DNA from: Cellulosimicrobium cellulans | GTDB taxonomy: Bacteria; Actinomycetota; Actinomycetes; Actinomycetales; Cellulomonadaceae | NCBI RefSeq assembly: GCF_024124905.1 | Contig: NZ_JAMXST010000001.1 | Span: 124,001 to 188,000, forward strand | Length of the DNA stretch: 64,000 nt | Direction of reading: 5' to 3' | Part shown: in pieces, positions 57,937-64,000 of the stretch | Numbering within the stretch: the first letter of the stretch is position 1 | How the letters are laid out: every line of letters begins with the position of its first letter | The notes under the pieces: generated by a model | Told to the model about the DNA's origin: nothing | Seen by the model: the letters and a program-made list of their open reading frames with translations, nothing else | Databases searched by the model: none | Position numbers and translations under genes: made by a program

Positions 57937-59916
57937 TCAGCCGCGCGAGTCCTCCGCCGCGCGCACGACCTGCTCGAGCCAGGCGCGGCGCGCGGTCAGC
58001 GCGGTCTCGAGATCCTTGACCGCGCGGGCGTCGCCACGGGACTGCGCGGCCGCGAGGTCCGCCTCGAGGCCCTCGATCGCCGCCTCCAGCTGCGCCGCGG
58101 CACCCTCGGCGCGCGCACGCGTCTCGGGGTTGGTCCGCGTCCACTGCGCCTGCTCGGCGTCGCGGACGGCGTTCTCGACAGCGCGCAGGCGACCCTCGAC
58201 GCGCTGCAGGTCGCCGCGGGGCACACGGCCGGCCTCCTCCCACCGCTCCTGGAGGTCGCGCAGCGCGGCCTTCGCCGCCCCGAGGTCCTTGACCGGGACG
58301 AGCTTCTCCGCCTCGGTCAGGAGCGCCTCCTTGACCTCGAGGTTGGCGGCGTACTCCGCGTCCGTGGCCGAGTTCACCGCGTCGCGGGCCTGGAAGAACG
58401 TGTCCTGCGCGGCGCGGAACCGGGCCCACAGCGCGTCGTCGTCCTTGCGGCTCGCGCGCCCCGCGGCCTTCCAGCGCGCCATGAGGTCGCGGTACGCGCC
58501 GGCGGTCGGGCCCCAGTCGGTGCTCGACGAGAGCGCCTCGGCCTCGGCGACCAGCTTCTCCTTGGCGGCCTTGGCGGAGGCGTTGCGCTGCTCGAGCTCG
58601 GCGAAGTAGTGCCGGCGCTCCCGGTCGAACGCGGTCCGTGCGTGGCTGAACCGCTTCCAGAGGGCCTCCTCGCTCGCCCGGTCGATGCGCGGGCCGGAGC
58701 GCTGCGCCTCCTTCCAGCGGTCGAGCAGGCCGCGCAGCTCCTCGCCGGCGGGGCGCCACTGCATGCGGCTCGGGTCGGTCGCGGCGATCTTCTCGGCCGC
58801 CTCGATGATCTCGGTCCGCACCTCGAGGGCCGCGGCCTTCGCGGCGGCCCGCTCCGCCTCGAGCTGGCCGCGGCGCTCGGCCGCGGCACCGCGCAGCGAC
58901 TCGACCTGCGCGCGCAGGCCGTCGAGGTCGCCGACGGCGGACGGCTCGGCGGTCTCCTCCGTCAGGCGGGCGATCGTCTGGTCGATCTCCTTGACCGACA
59001 GGTCCGTGCTCGTCAGCCGCGCCTCGAAGAGCGCGACCTTCGCCTGGAGGTCGAGGTAGCGCCGCACGTACAGCGCGAGCGCCTCGTCGGTGTCGACGCC
59101 GGGGAACTGACCCACGGAACGCTCGCCGGCGCTCTCGCGGACGTAGACGGTGCCGTCCTCGTCGACCCGGCCGAACTCGGCCGCGGCCTTCGCCGCCGCG
59201 GAGTCGTCGGCGAGCGCCGGGACGGCGGGCACCTCGGGCACGGCGGCCGACGCGGCCGGGGCGCCCCCTGCCGCGGGAGCGGGCTTGCGTGGCGGGCGGG
59301 GTACGGCCGAGGGCTTGGGGCGCGGGCCCGGCCGCGGGGCGGCGGGCTTCGCCGCAGCCGGAGCCTCAGCGGAAGGCGCGGTCTCGGCCTCGGCCCCGGT
59401 CTCGGCCTCGGCGGGTGCCGGGTCCTCGGCTGTCTCGGCGTCCTGCGCGACGGTGGTCGACGCGTCGCTGGGCTCGGTCCCGACGGCGGCCTCGTCCGTC
59501 GGCTCGGCGCCGGCGGCGGGCTCGTCGGTCGGCTCGGCGTCCGGGACGGGCGCGTCACCCGGCGCGCTCGCGGTCTCGGCGACGGCCGGCGCGGTCTCCT
59601 CGCCGCTCGGCGCGGAACCCGGCGCGTCGGCTGCCTCCGAGGCAGCGTCCGGCCGCTGCTCGGTGACGACAGGCTCCTCGGCGGGTTGCTCGGTCGTCGG
59701 CGCCTCGGCGGGCTCCTCGGCCGTGGGCTGTTCGGCCGCGGGGACCGGGGTCTCGGTCGTCGAGACCTCGCTCGCGTCGGTGCTCCCGGCGGAAGCGTCG
59801 GTGACGGCTGCGGCATCCGTCGTCTCCACGTCTGTCGCGTCGACCCGTCCGGTCTCGCTCGCCTCCGCGGGCTCCGGTGCCGGTGCGCTCGCCTGGTCCT
59901 TGGCGGGATCGCTCAC
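57937..59916 (-). CDS. DUF349 domain-containing coiled-coil protein
   Basis: A 659-residue protein. Residues 1 to about 235 are a disordered Ala/Glu/Pro/Thr-rich region ending in a Pro/Arg/Lys patch (PGPRPKPSAVPRPPRKPAP). The rest is helical with repeated DUF349 units, each with a W-x-(P/A)-AG-like turn and FxxA: RMQWRPAGEELRGLLDRWKE, ALWKRFSHARTAFDRERRHY, WGPTAGAYRDLMARWKAAGR, ALWARFRAAQDTFFQARDAV, LQERWEEAGRVPRGDLQRVE. DUF349 proteins have no firmly established role. The GTG start overlaps the cyclophilin stop (GTGA), so the two are cotranscribed. Confidence 0.92.
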   Translation of the reverse strand: MSDPAKDQASAPAPEPAEASETGRVDATDVETTDAAAVTDASAGSTDASEVSTTETPVPAAEQPTAEEPAEAPTTEQPAEEPVVTEQRPDAASEAADAPGSAPSGEETAPAVAETASAPGDAPVPDAEPTDEPAAGAEPTDEAAVGTEPSDASTTVAQDAETAEDPAPAEAETGAEAETAPSAEAPAAAKPAAPRPGPRPKPSAVPRPPRKPAPAAGGAPAASAAVPEVPAVPALADDSAAAKAAAEFGRVDEDGTVYVRESAGERSVGQFPGVDTDEALALYVRRYLDLQAKVALFEARLTSTDLSVKEIDQTIARLTEETAEPSAVGDLDGLRAQVESLRGAAAERRGQLEAERAAAKAAALEVRTEIIEAAEKIAATDPSRMQWRPAGEELRGLLDRWKEAQRSGPRIDRASEEALWKRFSHARTAFDRERRHYFAELEQRNASAKAAKEKLVAEAEALSSSTDWGPTAGAYRDLMARWKAAGRASRKDDDALWARFRAAQDTFFQARDAVNSATDAEYAANLEVKEALLTEAEKLVPVKDLGAAKAALRDLQERWEEAGRVPRGDLQRVEGRLRAVENAVRDAEQAQWTRTNPETRARAEGAAAQLEAAIEGLEADLAAAQSRGDARAVKDLETALTARRAWLEQVVRAAEDSRG

Positions 59917-60671
59917 TGGGTCTCAACTCCTTCGATGGTGACCGGGGTGGCGGGGGACCCGTCGCCGGATCCGTCCTGCGTCCCCGCGTCAGCGACTGCC
60001 TGGACGACGTCCAGGCCGGACGTGATGGTGCCGAACACCGTGTAACCACCCGCCGCGTCGGACGGGATGGTCGAGTCCTCGTAGACGAGGAAGAACTGGG
60101 AGCCCATCGACTCGGCGTTGCCGCCCTGGCGCGCCATGGCGACGGTCCCCGCGGGGTACACGTCGTCGGACGGAGGGTTCTCGATGGGGCCGAACGAGTA
60201 GCCCGGGCCGCCGGTTCCGGTGCCGGTCGGGTCGCCGCACTGGAGCACGTGGATGCCGGACGTGGTGAGGCGATGGCACGACGTGCCGTCGAAGTACCCG
60301 GACTCGGCGAGGGACACGAAGCTCGCGACGGCCTGCGGCGCGTCCGCTCCGTCGAGGGTGAGGGTGATGTCGCCCGCGCTCGTGGTGAGCGTCGACGTCC
60401 AGTCGCGCCCCTCGGCGGCGGAGGCCGGGGGCAGGGTGTGCTCGCCGGACGCCGACGGAGCGGTCGCGTCGCCGTCGCCGCCGGCGTCGGTGCCGGGTGC
60501 CTGGGTGGCGGACAGCGCCCACCACACGGCGACGCCGATCACGACGAGCGCCGCGACGACGCCGACGATCGACCAGGTCCGCTGGCGCTTCGCGCGGAGC
60601 TGGGCCACGTGGCGGTCCCACTTCTCCTCACGACGGCGCGCCTGCTCGCGCTCGCGACTCTTCGTCGACAC
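59913..60671 (-). CDS. Membrane-anchored cyclophilin-type peptidyl-prolyl isomerase
   Basis: A 252-residue protein with a basic cytoplasmic N-terminus (REREQARRREEKWDRHVAQL), one membrane segment (TWSIVGVVAALVVIGVAVWW, about residues 32-51), a Ser/Gly/Asp linker and a cyclophilin domain outside the membrane. The catalytic region SLAESGYFDGTSCHRLTTSG keeps the Phe/His-Arg pattern, and GSQFFLVYEDSTIPSDAAGG with YTVFGTITSGLDVVQAVADA matches the family. Some active-site positions are non-canonical, for example LQCGDPTGTGTGGPGY in place of FMCQGGD. GAAGGAG is five bases before the GTG start. Confidence 0.92.
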   Translation of the reverse strand: MSTKSREREQARRREEKWDRHVAQLRAKRQRTWSIVGVVAALVVIGVAVWWALSATQAPGTDAGGDGDATAPSASGEHTLPPASAAEGRDWTSTLTTSAGDITLTLDGADAPQAVASFVSLAESGYFDGTSCHRLTTSGIHVLQCGDPTGTGTGGPGYSFGPIENPPSDDVYPAGTVAMARQGGNAESMGSQFFLVYEDSTIPSDAAGGYTVFGTITSGLDVVQAVADAGTQDGSGDGSPATPVTIEGVETQ

Positions 60672-60742
60672 CCCAGCTCCTTCGTCCGGCGCCGTCGTGG
60701 CGCGCACGGTCGACCCCGGTGCGGCCGCGGTCGGTACGGGAC

Positions 60743-60748
60743 AGTCTA
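60743..60748 (-). promoter_or_regulatory. Candidate -10 box of the cyclophilin-DUF349 operon
   Basis: TAGACT on the minus strand, about 70 bases before the GTG at 60671. The -35 region is not clear. The 210-base divergent gap holds nothing else recognisable except the box at 60869. Confidence 0.4.
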
Positions 60749-60868
60749 GGCACCGAGCGCCCTGGTGGCGGGTGGATTTGCCGCGCGCAGGTCACGGTCC
60801 GGTATCGACCGCTCCGGCCCCGCCCGGGCGCGAGCCCGTCGCCGGAGACCGGGCGAGGCGGCGCGGGC

Positions 60869-60874
60869 TACCCT
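60869..60874 (+). promoter_or_regulatory. Candidate leaderless -10 box for the MBL-fold gene
   Basis: TACCCT lies seven bases before the GTG at 60882; no ribosome site is present. Confidence 0.45.
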
Positions 60875-60881
60875 CGGGCGC

Positions 60882-61691
60882 GTGGACCGACCCCGTGGCA
60901 ACCCGCCCACGCCCCCGTCCGACGCCCCCTCCGACGAGCCCGGTGCCGAGCCCCGCGACGTGCCCGCCGTGACGGTGCGCGTCGTCGTGGCGCCCGTCTT
61001 CGGGACGAACTGCACGGTGCTGAGCGCCCCGGGCGGCGACTGCGTCGTGGTCGACGCCGGCGCGGGGGTGGCGGACGCCGTCGTCGCCTTCGTCGAGTCC
61101 GCGGGGCTCGTCCCGCGTGCCGTGCTCGCGACGCACGGGCACGTGGACCACACGTGGGACGCCGCGGCGCTCGCGGACCGGTTCGACGTGCCCGTCGTCC
61201 TGCACGTGGCCGACGCCTACCGGCTCGCCGACCCGTTCGGCAGCCTCGAGCACGGCTCGCCCACCGGCGACCGGGGCGCGCGCTCGCTCGTCTCCGGTCC
61301 GCTCGGCGCGGCCCTCGCCGCGGCCGGGGCCCGGCCGGAGGACTACCGCGAGCCGACCCGCGTGGAGACGTTCGACGTCGCGGCGGGTGAGGAGCGGGTG
61401 CTGCGCTGGGGCGACCTCGTGCTGCGCGCCGTCGGGGCCCCGGGGCACACCGAAGGGTCGACCCTCTACCTCGTGGGCGAGCCCGGGACGGGGATCGTGC
61501 TCAGCGGCGACGTGCTCTTCGCGGGCTCGGTCGGCCGCACGGACCTGCCCGGCGGGGACGGCGCGACGATGGCCCGCACGCTGCGCGACGTCGTCGGGCG
61601 CCTCGACCCCGCGTGGGACGTGCTGCCGGGCCACGGGCCCACGACCACGGTCGCGCGCGAGCTCGCGACCAACCCGTTCCTCGCGGCCTGA
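60882..61691 (+). CDS. Metallo-beta-lactamase-fold hydrolase (glyoxalase II-like)
   Basis: A 269-residue zinc hydrolase of the glyoxalase II-like MBL group. The zinc motif H-x-H-x-DH is THGHVDHTWD (His85, His87, Asp89, His90); further ligands are in VGAPGHTEGSTLYLVG, LSGDVLFAGSVGRTDLPGGD (bridging Asp) and VLPGHGPTTTVAREL. The first 35 residues are disordered (Pro/Asp/Glu). The substrate is probably a thioester or similar, not provable here. In many actinobacteria this gene sits next to the cyclophilin and hisS, as here. GTG 60882 was chosen for the TACCCT box seven bases upstream. Confidence 0.92.
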   Translation: MDRPRGNPPTPPSDAPSDEPGAEPRDVPAVTVRVVVAPVFGTNCTVLSAPGGDCVVVDAGAGVADAVVAFVESAGLVPRAVLATHGHVDHTWDAAALADRFDVPVVLHVADAYRLADPFGSLEHGSPTGDRGARSLVSGPLGAALAAAGARPEDYREPTRVETFDVAAGEERVLRWGDLVLRAVGAPGHTEGSTLYLVGEPGTGIVLSGDVLFAGSVGRTDLPGGDGATMARTLRDVVGRLDPAWDVLPGHGPTTTVARELATNPFLAA

Positions 61692-61764
61692 CGTGCGCGG
61701 GCCGGCCCGTCCGTCGGCCGGGACGATGCGGACGACCGTGCCAGCGTCTGGGAAGATCTGACCC

Positions 61765-63159
61765 ATGGCCAGGCCCACACCCCTCTCCGGTTTCCCCGAA
61801 TGGCTCCCCGACGGTCGGATCGTCGAGCAGCACGTCCTCGACACCCTGCGCCGCGTGTTCGAGCTGCACGGGTTCGGGGGGATCGAGACGCGCGCGGTCG
61901 AGCCGCTCGACCAGCTCCTGCGCAAGGGCGAGACGTCCAAGGAGGTCTACGTCCTGCGGCGCCTGCAGGAGGAGGCCGGCGACGCCGACGACACCCGCCG
62001 GGACAAGGGCGACAAGCAGCTCGGCCTGCACTTCGACCTCACGGTCCCCTTCGCGCGCTACGTGCTGGAGAACGCCGGGCACCTCGCCTTCCCGTTCAAG
62101 CGCTACCAGATCCAGAAGGTGTGGCGCGGCGAGCGCCCCCAGGACGGGCGGTTCCGCGAGTTCACCCAGGCCGACATCGACGTCGTCGGCGCGGGCGAGC
62201 TGCCGTACCACTACGAGGTCGAGCTGCCGCTCGTCATGGCGGAGGCGCTCGGCGCGCTGCGCGACATCGGCGTGCCCGAGGTCCGCGTCCTGGTCAACAA
62301 CCGCCGGGTCGCCGAGGGCTTCTACCGCGGTCTCGGGATCGACGCCGTGGACGAGGTCCTGCGCCAGATCGACAAGCTCGACAAGATCGGGCCGGAGAAG
62401 GTCGCGGGGCTCCTCGTCGCCGAGGCGGGCACCACCCCGGAGCAGGCCGAGGCGTGCCTCGCGCTCGCGGCGATCAGCGGGAGCGACACGGGCGTCGTCG
62501 ACCGCGTGCGGGCGCTCGCGGCCGAGCACGGCGTGGTGAGCGATCTGCTCGAGACGGGTCTCGGCGAGCTCGGCGCGCTGGTCGAGGCGGCGAGCGTGCG
62601 CGCCCCGGGCGTCGTCGTCGCCGACCTCAAGATCGCGCGCGGGCTCGACTACTACACGGGCTCGGTCTACGAGACCGTGCTCGTCGGGCACGAGCAGCTC
62701 GGGTCCATCTGCTCGGGCGGCCGGTACGACACGCTCGCGTCCGACGGCGCGAACACCTACCCCGGGGTCGGCCTGTCGATCGGCGTGTCCCGCCTCGTGT
62801 CGCGCCTGCTCTCGGCGGGCCTGGTCCGGGCGACGCGCTCCGTGCCGAGCGCCGTCGTCGTCGCGGTGACGAGCGAGGAGACGCGCGGCGCGTCCGACGC
62901 CATCGCGACCGCGCTGCGGTCGCGGGGCGTCCCGGTCGAGGTCGCGCCCGCCGCCGCCAAGTTCGGCAAGCAGATCCGCTACGCCGACCGGCGCGGGATC
63001 CCGTTCGTCTGGTTCCCGGGGCGCGTCGAGGAGGACGGGACGCGCTCGCCCGACCAGGTCAAGGACATCCGTTCGGGCGAGCAGGTGGACGCCGACGCCG
63101 CGACGTGGGCGCCGCCCGCCGAGGACCTGCACCCGCGGGTGGTGCCGGCGGGCGATTGA
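61765..63159 (+). CDS. hisS: Histidine--tRNA ligase
   Basis: A 464-residue class II synthetase charging tRNA-His. FGGIETRAVEPLDQLLRKGE, GLHFDLTVPFARYVLENAGH, motif 2 RYQIQKVWRGERPQDGRFRE with FTQADIDVVG, the histidine-specific motif LKIARGLDYYTGSVYETVLV and motif 3 GLSIGVSRLVSRLLSAGLV are present, with the anticodon-binding domain at the C-terminus (RSVPSAVVVAVTSEETRGAS). No strong ribosome site precedes the ATG; GAAGAT seven bases upstream may be a leaderless -10. Confidence 0.97.
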   Translation: MARPTPLSGFPEWLPDGRIVEQHVLDTLRRVFELHGFGGIETRAVEPLDQLLRKGETSKEVYVLRRLQEEAGDADDTRRDKGDKQLGLHFDLTVPFARYVLENAGHLAFPFKRYQIQKVWRGERPQDGRFREFTQADIDVVGAGELPYHYEVELPLVMAEALGALRDIGVPEVRVLVNNRRVAEGFYRGLGIDAVDEVLRQIDKLDKIGPEKVAGLLVAEAGTTPEQAEACLALAAISGSDTGVVDRVRALAAEHGVVSDLLETGLGELGALVEAASVRAPGVVVADLKIARGLDYYTGSVYETVLVGHEQLGSICSGGRYDTLASDGANTYPGVGLSIGVSRLVSRLLSAGLVRATRSVPSAVVVAVTSEETRGASDAIATALRSRGVPVEVAPAAAKFGKQIRYADRRGIPFVWFPGRVEEDGTRSPDQVKDIRSGEQVDADAATWAPPAEDLHPRVVPAGD

Positions 63160-63203
63160 CGGACCGACCGGACGGCGTGCGGGGCGAGGGGAGGCGCGAC
63201 GAC

Positions 63204-63872
63204 GTGGCGGACGCGGTCGAGCTCGCCCTGCCGTTCGAGGGCACGTGGCTCGTGCAGAACAGCCCGGCGCGGCGCGTCCCGAGCCACGGGACGCACCTGT
63301 TCGCCACGACCTACGCGATCGACTTCGTCGCGGTCCGCGGCCGCCGCACCGCGGACGTGCGCGACTGGCGCACCGCGCTCGGCACCGAGCCGCCTGAACG
63401 GTTCCTCGGCTTCGGCCTGCCCGTCCTCGCGCCCGGCGCGGGCACGGTCGTCGCGGCGCACGACGGCGAGCGCGACCACGAGGCCCGGCGCTCGCCGCTC
63501 GCGCTGCTCGGGTACGCGCTCACGCAGGCGTCCCGGGCGCGTGCCGGCGGCGCGGCGCTCGCGGGCAACCACGTGGTGCTCGCGCTCGACGTCCCGGGCG
63601 TGTTCGTGGTCCTGGCCCACCTGCGTCGCGGGTCGGTCGAGGTGCGCCCCGGGCAGCGGGTGGGGCCGGGCGACGTGGTGGGTCGGTGCGGGAACTCGGG
63701 GAACTCGACGCAGCCGCACGTGCACGTGCAGGCCATGGACGGGCCCGACGCGCACGTCGCGCGCGGCGTGCCGCTCGCGTTCCGCTCCTATCGCGAGCAC
63801 GGGCGTGACGGCGGCGTCCGTGCGGTCGCGCTCGGGGTCCCGGGCGAGGGGACGGTCGTCGAGCCCGCGTGA
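63204..63872 (+). CDS. M23-type (LytM-like) peptidase
   Basis: A 222-residue protein with a zinc-peptidase fold of the M23/LytM family. The first His-Asp ligands are in SHGTHLFATTYAIDFVAVRG, and GNHVVLALDVPGVFVVLAHL and PGDVVGRCGNSGNSTQPHVH with VHVQAMDGPD (His-x-His) complete the site. There is no signal peptide, unusual for a peptidoglycan hydrolase, so it may act in the cytoplasm or be non-classically exported. GTG 63204 was chosen for GGGGAGG nine bases upstream; a TTG at 63156 overlapping the hisS stop is an alternative. Confidence 0.82.
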   Translation: MADAVELALPFEGTWLVQNSPARRVPSHGTHLFATTYAIDFVAVRGRRTADVRDWRTALGTEPPERFLGFGLPVLAPGAGTVVAAHDGERDHEARRSPLALLGYALTQASRARAGGAALAGNHVVLALDVPGVFVVLAHLRRGSVEVRPGQRVGPGDVVGRCGNSGNSTQPHVHVQAMDGPDAHVARGVPLAFRSYREHGRDGGVRAVALGVPGEGTVVEPA

Positions 63873-63941
63873 GGCTGCTCGCCCGTTGGCCGGTCGATCG
63901 GTCGGCCGGGTTCGCCCGGGAGCGTCGGCGGCGGTGTCGCC

Positions 63942-64000
63942 TCAGGCAGTGAGCGCGCCGATCCCGGTCACCCACCCCCCGTGGACGCCCGCCGCGACCA
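63942..64000 (-). CDS. 3' end of an unidentified minus-strand gene
   Basis: The minus strand carries an open frame entering from the right edge and ending at a TGA (63942-63944) with the residues VAAGVHGGWVTGIGALTA. Codon use fits a real C-terminus, and the convergent arrangement with the peptidase is natural. Too little is visible to name the product. Confidence 0.45.
   Translation of the reverse strand, partial: VAAGVHGGWVTGIGALTA

Noticed and set aside
63873-63941. Terminator between the peptidase and the last minus-strand gene
   Set aside because: GGCCG and CGGCC can pair around ATCG-rich sequence, but the stem is only five bases and imperfect when extended.

Overview
The window is a 64 kb piece of chromosome from a high-GC Gram-positive bacterium, most likely an actinobacterium of the order Micrococcales (Cellulomonas/Cellulosimicrobium/Isoptericola-like). 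The evidence is very high GC with GC-rich third codon positions, frequent GTG and TTG starts, many ATGA/GTGA overlaps between genes, mycobacterial-style phosphatidylinositol mannoside genes, and a thrS-HIT-pgsA-acyltransferase-pimA-pdxS-pdxT-yebC-ruvCAB-yajC-secDF-apt-relA order that matches the gene order known from Mycobacterium tuberculosis. The genus is inference. No phage, insertion sequence, CRISPR array or rRNA operon was seen, and no gene-free stretch exceeds about 300 bases.

Layout. 1-4209: the 5' part of glycogen debranching enzyme glgX and four small or hypothetical genes. 4232-5099: two complete tandem copies of a tRNA-Gly-Cys-Val operon on the minus strand. 5177-7191: pabB-pabC for p-aminobenzoate. 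7246-8736: tRNA-Val(CAC), a TrmH-type RNA methyltransferase with a possible leader peptide, a short IclR-type HTH protein and a small membrane protein. 8784-28417: a large exopolysaccharide locus with a low-molecular-weight tyrosine phosphatase, DUF4012 protein, sortase-anchored surface protein, priming sugar transferase, four glycosyltransferases, pyruvyl transferase, flippase, polymerase, WcaF-like acetyltransferase, Gmd/Fcl for GDP-L-fucose, a BY-kinase co-polymerase and UDP-glucose dehydrogenase. 28414-32654: a CAP-domain lipoprotein, then an ABC-2 exporter operon with its own TetR regulator. 32748-34673: a three-gene minus-strand operon XRE regulator / ImmA-IrrE peptidase / membrane protein. 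35158-41351: thrS followed by the phosphatidylinositol and PIM genes. 41521-44553: pyridoxal phosphate synthase genes pdxS and pdxT separated by a NUDIX and a membrane-protein gene. 44560-54873: yebC, ruvCAB, yajC-secD-secF, apt and relA. 54968-57835: an ATP-dependent DNA ligase facing a LigD-type polymerase, and an AbiEi-like protein. 57937-60671: a DUF349 protein and a cyclophilin. 60882-63872: metallo-beta-lactamase-fold hydrolase, hisS and an M23-type peptidase. 63942-64000: the 3' end of one more minus-strand gene.

How the genes work together. The EPS locus holds the parts of a Wzx/Wzy pathway: lipid-linked priming, stepwise glycosyl transfer, pyruvyl and acetyl decoration, flipping, polymerisation, and chain-length control by a tyrosine kinase whose phosphatase sits at the other end. 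Its parts list resembles enterobacterial colanic acid. Both divergent junctions of this locus carry a symmetric TANNNTA -10 sequence that could fire in both directions. Elsewhere, at least ten genes have a TANNNT/C box only 6-8 bases before the start codon and no ribosome binding site, which suggests leaderless mRNAs. A LexA-type SOS box lies before ruvA, and a 25-bp perfect inverted repeat separates yebC from ruvC.
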